Positions 11,530-22,928 of a stretch of 64,000 nt of DNA are shown piece by piece; position 1 is the stretch's first letter, and each line of letters opens with the position of its first letter. The notes under the pieces were generated by a model, which was not told the DNA's origin, ran no database searches, and saw only the letters and a list, made by a program, of their open reading frames with translations. The position numbers were made by a program, and so were the translations under genes. The stretch lies in NCBI RefSeq assembly GCF_905220365.1, contig NC_061138.1:1364001-1428000 (forward strand), read 5' to 3'. This DNA comes from Vanessa cardui. Taxonomy: Eukaryota > Arthropoda > Insecta > Lepidoptera > Nymphalidae.

Positions 11530-11990
11530 TCTGCAGTTCATCAGTTATCTGCAGCATCAGGGGACTTGCCGGCCTTTAGGGAAGAAGTATGTTCTTTTCT
11601 TGAAAGTTCCCAGAAAAACCAGCGGCGAGAGCTGGTCCCCAAAGTGATTGTGCGAAGCAGAAAATGTCTTAGAAATCGAGCTGATGTGGATTTTAGGTCA
11701 TCAAGGTGGTGCGGATAAAACTTCGAATTTTGACGAGATGTCCGAAGGTGAAATTCAGCAGCTGGGATTAATCCGAACAATTCCTCGGAATATTCACCGT
11801 TAAAAATTCTGTGGAAGATGCAGAGTGATTTAACATCTCTACGCAAAGCCAAAGGATCAAGGAGATCGGAAAGGGCTTGATCGTCTACTTTGGATACGGT
11901 TAAAAGGAAGTAGCTGGTACTGGGGATCACCCGCCCAGATATGAGAGCAATACTCCGTGTGAGGCCGAATGAAAAGCGCAAGCCTTATAT
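11530..11990 (-). pseudogene. Decayed LINE reverse transcriptase C-terminus
   Basis: The minus-strand frame 11541-11981 contains 'DPLALRRDVKSLCIFHRIFN' and 'EYSEELFGLIPAAEF'. 'HLRTSRQNSKFYPHHLDDL', 'TSARFLRHFLLRTI' and a frameshifted 'LWN' and 'FKKRTYFFLKG' region follow. This is the standard thumb/C-terminal region of jockey-like LINE ORF2 proteins. The upstream part ('SHIWAG...QYQLLP') is in another frame and the start is not real. No RT palm is present, so the piece is a dead 5'-truncated tail inside the 9.7-kb adenylate cyclase intron. Confidence 0.85.
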
Positions 11991-13180
11991 AGTTTTAGTC
12001 TATGGGTCGACGTGATATACATTTATTTATAGTTAAACATTTCAACACTTGTGTTTACCATTTACCATACAAACGAATCTCGAGTTAAATTTAATAACCA
12101 CCAAAAAAAACATTTAAGGCAAACAATATTTAAACGATTAATACTACAACATAATAAATCAAGACAGCCATGTCACTTTCGCGTTTATATTATTAGTATA
12201 GATTTCAAAGTTATTAAACCTAAATCAAGCAACTTTGAAACTAGTTAAAACTTCAGATATACAAAAGCACAATCGAATAAGCCATAAAGGGTAATGAGTT
12301 TTCTTTAGATTAACTCAACGCCTTAAAAATAAAATATCAATCAATTAACGTAATATTCTGGACAGAAATTTAAAATAGGAATGCAAATTGTATTTATATT
12401 TAACATTTTAATTGCAAAGAACAAAGATTTAATAAATCATAAAACACTTTAAGGTAACAGTTTTTAGCTTCTTTTTTATATTTTAAATTTCAAAGAGAGT
12501 CTGGTCCCAACAGCTCAGATGATCGTTGTGAAGTTTTATTTAATAAACGAAGACCGGGTATAGTTTTATCGAAAGACAAAACTGATAATGTTAAAACTAA
12601 CTTTCCCGACTATGAGAGAAAAATATTGGTCATCTAAGTATTTACTTAATAATCAATACAGAAATTAAACTTTGTTTTAAATAATAGTAGTAATGCCTCT
12701 CAAATTAGTAAATTTTATCCTCAAATTAAAGTTAAAGTTTGAGCCAGGCGTCGGATAAAAAGATTTATTAAACGTGTGAAATCAGAAATTTGACGTAATA
12801 AGCTGCCTTACGTCTCGTACACATTATAAATATATTATGACGCAAGTATATTTCCGTTTTCTCAAAAATATCCCCTATAGCGCTCTAGCTCCAAGATTTT
12901 AATAGACCGAACAGTTATTTTTTGTAAAATAAAAACAAGTTCGATATCTATAGCTTTACCACAAAAAAATATGAATGCCAATGAAATAAAAATAACCAAA
13001 ACATGCTACAAGAACGGTATCGATGTCAGTTAGTTTTCTAACTTTTCTAGCCGCATATACTGCGGAGCTGAAATATAATAATATAAAAAGCCTTATCAAA
13101 ACATAATTAATGAAACGCCGCATAAGCCTGCTTTGTAAACCTAACAAAATATCTGACAGTAAGACCACGTATACATTCAA
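11991..13180. other. AT-rich intronic sequence
   Basis: No coding exon or recognised repeat. The open frames 12051-12248 (+) and 12956-13183 (-) show no family resemblance. Confidence 0.4.
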
Positions 13181-13476
13181 CAACAGCCTGTGAATTTCCC
13201 ACTACTGGGCTAAAGACATCTCTCCCGTTAAGGAAAAGGTTTGGAACACAATCCACCACGCTGTTCCAATGCGGGTTGGTGGAATACACATATGGCAGAA
13301 TTTTTCTGAACTTAGTCACGTGCAGATTTCCTCACGATGTTTTCCTTCGCCACCGATCACGAGATGAATTATAAACACAAATTGAGCACATGAATATTCA
13401 ATGCTTGTCTGGGTTTGAATCCGCAATTATCGATTAAGATGCAAGCGTTCTAACCACTGGGCCATCTCGGCTCTCG
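13181..13476 (-). mobile_element. SINE-A, near full-length
   Basis: On the minus strand it starts AGAGCCGAGATGGCCCAGTG, a tRNA-like head with an A box, then a B box close to GGTTCAAACCC. A body 'cacgagatgaattataaaca' and 'acgctgttccaatgcgggtt' follows, and it ends in 'gggaaattcacaggctgttg'. It is the commonest SINE in this window and is probably related to the butterfly tRNA-SINEs, though I cannot name the family with certainty. Confidence 0.85.
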
Positions 13477-13837
13477 GTACATATGTTAATCAAATTATCA
13501 CAGGATTGACAGTCTTATGAAAAAAGAAAGAAATGCTATAAAACTTATTTTCCACATGTGCCTGCTCATATATACCAGCCGTGGCATGTGTAGACATGCC
13601 ATTAGAGCAGAGATCGAGAGCCCTACAGGGGAAATTGAATTTCGAATGGAAGTGTTCTTTTTCTCGCTAGCCCCGTTCAATAGATTGAGCTCAGGAGTGA
13701 TCGTGAGTGACCGAGGGCTACAGAGTAATTAAGATCATAACTATAAAAAATTGTATTTTTACTATGCTTTTTTAACTTACTTTAAAGCGATGTCAAATAA
13801 TCTTTTCAGCTATTGAATTACTTTGTATTTTACACAT

Positions 13838-14119
13838 AGAGCGCATGCATCTTTACCGATGAGTGCGGGCTCAAACCCAGGCAAGCACCAATTAATATTC
13901 ATGTGCTTAATTAATGTTTATAATTCATCTCGTAAAGGAAAACATCGTGAAGAAACCTGCATGTGTCAAATTTCACAGAAATTCTGACACGTGTGTATTC
14001 CACTAATTCGCATTGGAACAGCGTTGTGGAATATGTTCCAAACCTTCTTCTCAAAAAAGGGGGAAAACCTTAGCCAAGCAGTGGGAAATTCACAGGCTAT
14101 TGTTGTTGTTGTTGTTGCA
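13838..14119 (+). mobile_element. SINE-A with (TTG)n tail
   Basis: It shows the B box 'gggctcaaaccc', the 'ttataattcatctcgt' and 'cattggaacagcgttgtgga' blocks, and ends 'cacaggctattgttgttgtt', a TTG simple-repeat tail at 14099-14118. The A-box end is truncated or diverged. Confidence 0.8.
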
Positions 14120-15030
14120 CATTGATCAATGTCAATATAATAAATAGAAAAATTCCTTTTTGAAACTGAAAGATTACATTTCGCAGCAGTTAAAGTTAGT
14201 CTGTAGACTATTGAAGGCCGCTAAAATTATTAATTAAAATTACTTTACCGGAGTATCAGGTAGTTTCATGGGGAGTAATTTGATTGCTTAGCTATTTTTT
14301 CATCTCTTTTGATTTATCGATAAAAACGATAGCTACAAAAATAACACGATAAAATAATACGAAAACATTGTAATCTCGATATTTACCATACACTTTTAAA
14401 ATCAATTTACATCGCAAACTTTTCACTTAAATTGCATCGTATACTAACAACGTAGATTTCATAAAAAGTTTACGCGAACTATATTAGTTGAACGTGAAGT
14501 TGAAATTGTTTTCATTTAAGTTAATCTTTTTATCGTCTGCTCGCCCAATTAGTCATTGTCTGTGTGTTTTATGATTCAATTTTATAATTATAACATATAT
14601 AAAATCAACGAGTAAAATTTACTCTATTCAAGTAGACTTTTACAAAGACTTTTGAATCGTTATAAAACCTTCCAAGCAAAAATAACATTAAAGAAATATA
14701 GTAATTAACTGTTTTTTTGATTCCGATTAAAGAGCATAGGGATGTTAATTTCAGTTAAGGTTATTTTTTATTGGAGGTATTTATAAGTACAGTCTCCACA
14801 TGTATAGATCAGGTACACTATCACAGCCTTCTGAATCCAAAGCTTCAATCTTCATAGTGTTCATTTTCATCACACTATTTTAGTTTAGAGTTATTTAAAA
14901 GCTTTAAAAAGTTTCATGTCGTTTAGTAAAATTAAGTAGAATTAAGAACATTGATTTTTGTAATAATATTATGTCTACTTTTATGTTGATAAATCAAGAT
15001 GTTAATTAAACTGAACAGTCAACAAGAAAA
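14120..15030. other. AT-rich intronic sequence with one LINE tail scrap
   Basis: Only 14625-14668 ('attcaagtagacttttacaa', 'acttttgaatcgtta') is recognised; it is the LINE 3' UTR also seen at 42985. The rest shows nothing. Confidence 0.4.
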
Positions 15031-15226
15031 TCTATACTATCTATACTAATATTATAAATGTGAAAGTAACTCTCTCTGTCTGTATGTCACTCTTGAACCA
15101 ATGAACCGAATTTGATGATACTTTTTATGAAGCGCACTTGAACTTCAATGAAGGACATAGACTACTTTTTTGCCTTATACGTGAAAAACCTCTAAAACGC
15201 GAGCGAAGCCGCGGGCAACAACTAGT
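15031..15226 (+). mobile_element. Lep1-like Helitron-type element, well preserved
   Basis: It starts 'tctatactaatattataaat' and includes the CTGTCTGT tract, 'gaatttgatgatac' and 'ggacatagactactttttt'. It ends 'gcgaagccgcgggcaacaac' then TAGT. The TC...CTAGT ends fit a non-autonomous Helitron. The first ten bases (15031-15040) are repeated, a common sign of imprecise insertion. Confidence 0.8.
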
Positions 15227-15243
15227 AAAAATATAAGTTCTTT

Positions 15244-15450
15244 GGTGAGAGGTGAGATGGTCCATTGGTTAGAACACGTGCTTCTTGACCGATAATTGCG
15301 GGTTAAACCCAGGCAAGCACTGAAATTCATAGACTTTCTGCCACATGTGCATTACACCAACCCGCATTGGAACAGCGTGGTGGTATATATGCCAAAATCT
15401 TCTCCTCAAACGGGAGAGGAGGCCTTAGCCCAGCAGTGGGAAATTTAATG
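15244..15450 (+). mobile_element. SINE-A, internally deleted
   Basis: The head 'gtgagatggtccattggtta' and B box 'gcgggttaaaccc' are present. The middle 'cacgagatgaattataaaca' block is missing, and the 3' end 'gggaaattt' abuts the tail of the LINE at 15455. Confidence 0.75.
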
Positions 15451-15454
15451 ACTA

Positions 15455-17510
15455 TTAATAATAATAATAATAATAATCATTTATTTCAGACCATAATTTA
15501 CATAGATCCATATATTGTTAGTAAAAATAAATTAATTAATCTTAATACCTAAATTGGTTAGTAAGTTCACAAAAGCAATTTTACTTAATTATTTATGTAT
15601 GACATTTTTTTTTTTAAAACTAATTTTAAACTATTCTACTGGACTACGTGAAGTCGTATCCAGTGAGCTAGTATTGGTGAGTCCCAGCGGTCCGACAATG
15701 CACGCAAGATGGTGTTGGGACTGTCCCGTACTCGTCGAAGTAAGGACGCGCAGCGTTTGCGCATGATGGAAGCAAAACCATCTGTGTGAGCCTCTGCAAA
15801 CATGGCAGAGGCGCTGCAGTATCGCGGCAGCCCCATCAACATCCTGAACGCATTGTTGTATTGCACACGTAAGTCATTGTATGCCCTCCGAGTATAGTTC
15901 ACCCACAGACTGCACGCATAGAAAGATTGACAATATGCGTTAAAGAGCGTAGTTTTTACTTGTTTTGTACATTTTGCAAATCTGCGGATCAACATATTGC
16001 AACGAACAGACAGCGACCTTCGTTCTCTCTCTATATCAACATTATCTTTCATATCTTCCGTAATCCAGTGACCCAAGTACTTAATACGGTCAACCTTTTT
16101 TAGTGATGTACCACAAAGTGTAATATTTGGTACATGATTGTAACGCTTGTGATCCGGTTTAAATATCATAAACTCACTTTTCGTTGGATTGTATCTTAGT
16201 CCATGAGTCACTGCATAACTTTCACATATACTAAGAAGTCTTTTCATTGCACTACTTGAGGGACTCAGCAGTACCATATCGTCTGCGTAGCTAATATTAT
16301 TGACACAGACTCCGTCAATATGACAGCCGATTCCAGTACTGCTAAGCTCCTCAAGCAGTTTATTAATGTACAAATTGAAAAGTGTGGGCGAGGTCAGACC
16401 CCCCTGCCTCACTCCGCAATCCAACCTATACTCTTCAGAGTGCTTACCAGCCCATTTAACATTATTTCTTTGGTGCCTGTACCAATATTTAAAAACTGAT
16501 ATAATTTCATCAGACAAATTTGTTTCAGTTTTTAATTTATTCCAGAGAATGTCATAAGATACAAGATCAAATGCCTTGGAGAGGTCTAAAAAGCATGCAT
16601 ATACTGGTGTTTTCCTGACAGTATAGTATTGAATCGTTTGCTTGAGGCACAGGATAGCACTTTCCGTAGAGAGGTCAGGTCTAAAGCCAAATTGTGCGTC
16701 ATTAAGCGAGACGTGTTCATCCAGTCGCCTTCCAAGCAAACGGTCAAACACCTTCGCCGTAACCGTAGCAAGCGAGATCGGCCTATAGTTAGAAACGTCC
16801 GATGAATCACCCGTTTTATTTTTTATAATGGGTACCACTATAGTACGCATAAGATTATCATTACGTCTGGATTCGCACATTTCAATATAAGTATCACCAG
16901 TAGTTGGCTTGCCGTAAAGTACCCAGGTTTGAAAATAAAATCTCGCCCTGTCGTGGGCCTCACGCACATGCTTATTCCAACCAATAAGGAATTTGTGTTT
17001 ACGTTTGACTTTAACAATATGACTACAGATTGCAGCCTCAGAGAGGATATGTACTATATTATCATATAACTGATTTATTTGTGTTCTGTGATATGTATTA
17101 CTACACACACTATCACAACATTCCATCAATTCCTCCGGAAAAACTAATGTTGATAACTTTAATTGACATTCGTAATGATATTTAGATATTTGTTCTTTAT
17201 CCCGATGACCCCAAATGATTTTATTTTCACACCTGTTTGTTACATTTATTTTAGATGTTATTACATTAAGATTACATTCTATTACTAGAGGATAGTGATC
17301 AGACCAATAGGTATCATAAAGAACATATATAGACGTAACCGCAGGCCGGACGGCACTATTCACCAGGCAGTGATCGAGCCAGCGACGGGAACCGTGTGCA
17401 TCACTAACAAACGTATAGCTGTCTGATGGTAATAAGTCCATGTCTATTGTTGTTGGTGAGAAATTAACAAAAGTGACATTAAATTTTACATTTAATGCTG
17501 ATATATGTAT
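15455..17510 (-). mobile_element. Non-LTR retrotransposon with RT and partial endonuclease
   Basis: This minus-strand LINE has a 3' end of '...ggtctgaaataaatg' followed by an (ATT)n tail at 15455-15478, the usual termination for this class. The 3' UTR spans about 15480-15635. Upstream of the long ORF the reading frame closes at a TAA near 17510, and a second frame carries further endonuclease-like sequence, so the 5' end is truncated or frameshifted. It lies in the adenylate cyclase intron in the same orientation as the gene. Confidence 0.85.
15636..17441 (-). pseudogene. LINE ORF2 fragment: endonuclease end plus reverse transcriptase, internally deleted
   Basis: A continuous 601-codon frame. 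Residues 1-60 are the end of an APE-type endonuclease, including SDHYP (47-51), which carries the catalytic Asp/His pair. The RT follows: NYRPISL (218-224), FGFRP (251-255) and the motif A segment CFLDLSKAFD (283-292). GVRQGG (343-348), the catalytic motif SYADD (384-388) and KYLGHW (about 450) complete it. A Cys/His-poor C-terminal domain ends VVQ. Compared with intact elements, the linker between endonuclease and RT (around residue 193, ...CESRR then DNLMRT) is several hundred residues too short. An internal deletion therefore kept the frame open. It reverse-transcribes element RNA at a nicked target in the intact family; this copy lacks the N-terminal endonuclease and is unlikely to move itself. 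Confidence 0.9.
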
Positions 17511-17857
17511 TTAGAAGCAACGTCTTTGTAGAAGTTACACCATTCACCATTTGCAAATACAAAGGTGCAGTCAATACGACAGTGGCTTTAGTGAATTCAG
17601 GATATAGTGGTTACAGAATCTGTGTCATGTTGACGTTACAAATCGAACTGAAGGCGATAAGATTTTCCGATAACTCCAAACAGAAGTTATATTCACTTAC
17701 TAGAACTAAAGTTATTTTAAGATTCATTGTCTTGTGTTGTAATTTTGTATTATCATGTTATTTATTTAAATTCATTTCTATATTTAAATTTTAATATCCC
17801 GCCTATAGTTAAAAAGTACATTACTTTTGTTACCTACCTAGACAATGTTTTGTATCG

Positions 17858-18020
17858 GTTTGACAACTGACACTTTGGACATAACATCTTAGTTCCCAAT
17901 TTTGGTGTCGTTTTGCGATGTTAGGAATGGTTAATAATTCTCACAGAACCATTGACTGTGGGCGGTGGAGGCCACTTACCATTAGGTGGCCTATTTACTC
18001 GTTTGCCCACGTATACAAGA
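17858..18020 (-). repeat. Family B repeat, 5' half
   Basis: On the minus strand it carries 'ggccacctaatggtaagtgg' and the following 'gttctgtgagaattattaac' and 'ttgggaactaagatgttatg' blocks. It stops at the 'cagttgtcaaac' edge. Confidence 0.65.
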
Positions 18021-18846
18021 AAAAACGAAATAATAATAATAATAGTTTAATTAAAATATCACCCATATATTAAGATTTAAGGTCCTAGTGATAGCATCAT
18101 AATGGTTGTTTGTTTTGTCTGTCCGTTTCTAAATTCATCCATTTCCTGTCATCTGTTTAGTACTTGTCTTTACGGAATTTAATGTTAATATACTAGATCG
18201 TATATAGCATTTTTATTAATTGTTTGAAAACAATATACATTCGTTTAGATAAATAAGATGGAATTATTTTCTTTATTTTATTTACGAGTATACGTGCACA
18301 ACCTAAATCCAGATTCGTAGAGGATTTATTATATAAAAAAAAATCTTTTTGAAAAAATCTCAAAAGATAAATGGTAACTTTATGCTTTAAGTTCACACAT
18401 AAGTAAACAAAGCTAGAGGTAAAGATTTATCTATTTTAAGATATACTAAGAATGAAATATTAAACTGTAATTTTCGCTTCGCTGAATACAGGACGCATAC
18501 TTACTGAAGTTGATTGCGATAATGCTCAAGCTCTTTCTTTACTAATATTTAACGACCAGAAATTTCTGTGTTCCTATCGCTTTTACAAATGTCAAATTGG
18601 TTTCTATTCAAGTTACTTGATCAAGCGTCAATAATCCGTATAAAAGAATGAGAATTTTACTGTAAAGGTATGAGCGTATAGTAGGGGGATTAAACATAAG
18701 TTAATGTATTGGCACCCATCGATTCTGGTAACTGCATTCTGGCATTCATTTCCTCGGTCATACATTAAGCAATTATGTAATTTGTTAAATAGGACAAAAC
18801 TAAAATTGACACGACACGAATTTGAAATACATATTTTTCGTATAAA
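18021..18846. other. AT-rich intronic sequence
   Basis: A short (AAT)n run at about 18031-18043; otherwise nothing recognised. Confidence 0.4.
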
Positions 18847-19081
18847 ATACCATAGTATAAAACAAAGTCGTTTACCACTGTCTGTTCCTATTTATTCTTA
18901 GATCTTGAAAATTTCCCTTTTTGATAGATACATTAATTCGAGACGATGGTTTTTGTATATTATACTTGGAAAATATAGTAAAGAAAAACTGATAATTTTA
19001 GAAGTTTGTAATGTGACGTCGTAACATCATTTGTAGTATATTTATTGTTAGTACCCGGGCGAAGCCGGGATAGACCGCTAG
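18847..19081 (+). mobile_element. Family C Helitron-like element beside a coding exon
   Basis: Starts 'catagtataaaacaaagtcg' and ends 'gcgaagccgggatagaccgc' then TAG. The CTAG terminus falls at 19078-19081, only 39-40 bp beyond the GT donor of the adenylate cyclase exon at 19122-19328. Confidence 0.8.
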
Positions 19082-19121
19082 TATTCTATAATATAAAACT
19101 AATTAAAATAACAAGACTTAC

Positions 19122-19328
19122 CAAGATGAGAGCAAACAATGGCAATGGCGCATGGTGTGTAGCCATCAGCGTACCAGCACCGAGGCTTATCGTAACCAGG
19201 ATAGATCCTGATAACGCCAACGCCTCCCATTCATCCGCAGCTGGTAACAGCGCCATCGCCAGTACGGCTAACAGCACGAATATTATCACTGACAGCACTG
19301 ATATTGCTGTCACTTGTGTTGATAGTGT
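19122..19328 (-). CDS. Adenylate cyclase exon: TM2-TM3 region
   Basis: This 207-nt exon encodes 69 codons. The acceptor is TTTTTCCTTCGTTACAG before 19328 and the donor TTG|GTAAGT after 19122, phase 0 at both ends. The translation TLSTQVTAISVLSVIIFVLL carries on as AVLAMALLPAADEWEALALS, then GSILVTISLGAGTLMATHHA and PLPLFALIL. It contains two membrane helices separated by a short acidic loop. This matches the spacing of TM2 and TM3 in the first cassette. Upstream it joins in frame to the exon at 48780-48925 across an intron of about 29.5 kb, and downstream to the exon at 9284-9412. A plus-strand open frame overlapping it is a shadow. Confidence 0.9.
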
Positions 19329-19497
19329 CTGTAACGAAGGAAAAATTAAATTAAATAATGTTTATTGGAATCTGTAAAGGTAAAATCACATTAACTTAAA
19401 TTTTAAAATCATAAAACTTAGTAAGTTTTATTTTACTAAAAATCTTTACATATAATATAATTGAAGTGTCTATGTTATATTAAAATATCCGTTTTTA

Positions 19498-19690
19498 CTT
19501 AATGCATATATATTTATATACGGCTCACATACCAAAATATATTTTTTTTACAATTTTTGACAGTTTGTCTTATTTCTGGAACAGCTGGACCGATATAGAC
19601 AGGACTTTCACTGACAAATACTACACTGTTGAAGAAGTAACTTAGGCTATTTTAATTTGGGACTTATAAATAAAATAATTCATAAAAATT
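19498..19690 (+). mobile_element. Family E Helitron-like fragment
   Basis: Blocks 'ttacttaatgcatatatatt', 'tctggaacagctggaccgat' and 'gaagaagtaacttaggctat' match, in reverse, the copy at 50192-50435. Confidence 0.65.
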
Positions 19691-20383
19691 CAAAATAATC
19701 GGTCAGGTCCCACTAACGACTTAATATCACAAAAGTTGCCTAATACATAAAATTAAGTTATAGTAAGATTTGCGAACTGAACAGCAATGTTTTTGTTAAA
19801 TTCAAAGGCCCATGACCTTATTGGCTACTTGAATATAAAACTCAATACTTACAAAATAAAAGAATACAACATACATACATACATGCCAAAAAGGAGAATA
19901 ACGTATTTTATTTGCCAGTTCATAACTGTATAATAAATACATATCTTTTATCTCGCTCGCACATCAACAAAATAAATAAACCAGCAAAAGAATATTCAAG
20001 AGACGAAAGCCCAGCAGCGTTTCCAGAGATCTTAAATTGTCTGTTTTAGTAGTTTCAGTCGAACAATGAATCTTTGAATATCATAAAAGCTAAGCCCCGA
20101 GCATTTGCCTTGAAGGTCCCGAACCTTTTGTCGTTCTTTGTCACGTGAATTCCCTTAAGAAATATCGTATATTCGAAAAATGTATCATAAAATTAAAACT
20201 TTCAACTATTTTTCGTATTTTTATTGACAGCGTATAGGCGTGGAAGGACAAAACGGTTTTCTGTACACACATCCATATGTAATACTTTGGTCCAACCAAA
20301 TACAAAAATACCAATCGAAATATTATGTCTAAATGGTAGACAATTCAATAGACACTGATACAATAGTAACAGTCTATCAATTT
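19691..20383. other. AT-rich intronic sequence
   Basis: Contains a short (CATA)n run at about 19871-19883; nothing else recognised. Confidence 0.4.
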
Positions 20384-20634
20384 CCTCCTACTGAGGCCCC
20401 TTATCCCTTTGAGGAGAAACTTTAAAGTATATTCAACTACGATGCTCAATTCTAGATGGCGGATAAACATGTGGCCAAATTTTGTTGAAATTAGATACAT
20501 GCAGGTTTCCTAGCAGTGTCTTCCTTCACCGCCGAACACGAGATGAATTATAAACACAAATTAAATCTGGATTTGAATCCGCAAGCATTGGTTAATACGC
20601 GCGGTTTCTAACCACTGGGCCATCTCGGCTCTTA
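20384..20634 (-). mobile_element. SINE-A, diverged
   Basis: The minus-strand head AGAGCCGAGATGGCCCAGTG and the 'cgagatgaattataaacaca' block are clear. The 3' end is eroded ('ctactgaggccccttatccc'). Confidence 0.8.
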
Positions 20635-21404
20635 AGCAATACTTAGCAACTATATACATTGCAATTTATGTATTCTTCTAATTGTAAAAGTTTCGACTTA
20701 AAGAATATAAACCCTCTAAGTTCCACTCGTAATGATTGCTTAAGGTTAAATTATGGTCTTATAATTGAACATTTATGTATACTGGTAATATTAATTAGGT
20801 TAATTGCTGAATACATTATTTAGTACTAATTACCATTTACCTTTCCTATATTAAGATTAAAAATTGTTTTAAGAGTGGACGAGACTTAAGGAGTAGCAGT
20901 ACTATAGCTTTATTTTAAGGAATCACTCATATTCCTATTTATCTCTGGAGTCAGGATCGAATCCTGCGTATCCTTATAATGCTACGGCGGCCCTCGCATT
21001 CCCTCGCCCTTGCGGTAGTGACGCTTGACGTTTCGACAATTTATTTTAAATTATAGTATAAAGAATTAAAAGATCTTATCATTTTTCAATTCAAATATTT
21101 TGAAGGTTGTAAAAAAGTGGAGTTAATATATTTTGTAATAAAAAAAATTTACACACTACGTTTGACATGTTTGTAAAATATATATAACAAAGTATTCCTT
21201 AAACCTTACCCAATGTAGGATTCTATATAGATTCCTTCCCGTTCTTTTTATCTTGAATGAGGGGTGATTATTTCTGTTTTGTTATGCAATTGAAAGATTA
21301 TTAAAGACATAAATGGCAATACAATGGCATTCATTGGGTTAATACAGGAATCTCTTTTGTCATCTCATCTCTATTATCTCAGGGATACTACATACTACAT
21401 ACAG
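20635..21404. other. AT-rich intronic sequence with a B-box-like scrap
   Basis: Around 20945-20965 the minus strand reads GCAGGATTCGATCCTGA, a Pol III B-box-like motif without a supporting A box or cloverleaf. Otherwise nothing recognised. Confidence 0.4.
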
Positions 21405-21640
21405 GGATACAAACCCATGCTAGCACCGCTATATATATACATAAATGTGCTTAATTTGAGTTTATGATTCATCTCGTGCTCGGCGGTGAAGGAATCGTGA
21501 GGAAATCTGCATGTGTGCATTCCACCAACCCGCATTGGAACAGCGTGGTGGAATATGTTCCAAACCCTCTCCTTAATGGAAAAAGAGGCCTTATTCCAGC
21601 AGAGGGAAATTTACATGCTGTTACTTTACTTTACTTTACT
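21405..21640 (+). mobile_element. SINE-A with (TTTAC)n tail
   Basis: The head is truncated. The body 'cgtgctcggcggtgaaggaa' and 'ccaacccgcattggaacagc' is strong, and it ends 'acatgctgttactttacttt', a TTTAC simple-repeat tail. Confidence 0.8.
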
Positions 21641-22047
21641 TCTTTAAAATTCTTGGGTAAATAATGTATTAATTTTGTTATGAAATATCCTACTCGTATG
21701 CGGAATACTACAAATAATTATTTAAAAAACGTAAAAGTAAATGAAGATAAAAATGATTATTTCGCATTTTTAACAAGATCTCTTCTTAAGCACCACTAAG
21801 CTAGATGTAATGTTATAAAGAGGAAAAATGTTTATATGTACCGGGTAATCTTGAGAAATAATAATACAATTAAAATAAAATTCTTAGTACTATAAGGTAT
21901 AAATTATGCTTATAACATTCTTCCTTAATAAACTGCAACCGTGCGAAGCTGGTTGGATCGTAATCACGCATATATTTAAACTGTTATCAATGAATAAAAC
22001 GTGCGATTTATAAACTTCAACAAAACTGGCCAAGAGCTTGTTGGAAA

Positions 22048-22303
22048 CAGTTCCGTAGCTATAAGATGGACCGACCGCTTGACACAAAAAAACTTATTTT
22101 CATTATTATTTAAAAAATATATTATTTTTCGATAATTTTAAAAACCAATTTTTGGATTATCAATGTACATCTCTCCACCAATTTTCATGGCAATCGATGC
22201 AGAAACGGCGGAGAACGAGCCAGGATCCGTCCTGGACGGACGGACAGACAGACAGACAGACATGACGAAACTATAAGGGTCCCTAGTAGACTACGGAACC
22301 CTA
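22048..22303 (+). mobile_element. Short repeat with 'GGGTTCCGTAG' inverted ends
   Basis: Left end 'cagttccgtagctataagat' and right end 'gactacggaaccct' form imperfect terminal inverted repeats. Internally it has a (GACA)n tract (22248-22261) and 'atgacgaaactataagggtc'. A related shorter copy in reverse orientation lies at 44367-44530. Confidence 0.65.
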
Positions 22304-22654
22304 AAAACGTTACAAGTCATGAAAAGTAACAATCGGTATCCGATAATAATATCGTGTCGGATAGTATAAAAGCTATACAACTAAAATTATATGATTATGG
22401 GGCCGGATATTATATTTAAAAACATAGAAGGTTATAGTCTGATTGTTTAATCGATATTACTGGGAACAATGAGACATAGCATCGTCAACCGGTATTGGTA
22501 TCTGATACGATACTGATGTTTTAAACAAAGCAAGTTTGTTATTATCTTTTATGTAATTAATTAACTTTCGCCCACGGCTTCCACGTGTGAATTTTCTTGA
22601 CTTTCATTTAGAGGTTGTAGCTTAGTATTATCATTAATATGAATTATTCCTTCT

Positions 22655-22825
22655 GTTCACAATGTGCCAACAACCTTGAGAATTAAGATGTTACGTTCCT
22701 TTTATCTGTAGTTACACTGGCTCATCCAATTTACAAAGCGGAATACAAAAATATTAAGCATTACTGCTTAAAACGATTATTTGACGATTGGGTGGTACCT
22801 ACCATGACGGGCTTTTACAGACCAA
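22655..22825 (+). repeat. Family B repeat, 3' part
   Basis: 'tgtgccaacaaccttgagaa', 'ctgtagttacactggctcat' and 'gggtggtacctaccatgacg' match family B in order. Confidence 0.65.
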
Positions 22826-22928
22826 TAAAAAATTGTCGAACAATTATTAAGATGTAAACGGGTAACAAACGAGCAAACTCATATTTGCGTTTTTATTATT
22901 ACATGAATACTAATAGATATAATAAAAA

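Noticed and set aside
19045..19377. Plus-strand 110-codon open frame over the TM2-TM3 exon
   Set aside because: It is the antisense shadow of the adenylate cyclase exon; codon pattern and splice borders support the minus strand.
21405..21664. Open frames such as 'STNPHWNSVVEYVPNPLLNG'
   Set aside because: This peptide recurs (13107, 60960) because it is the translation of SINE-A, not a protein family.
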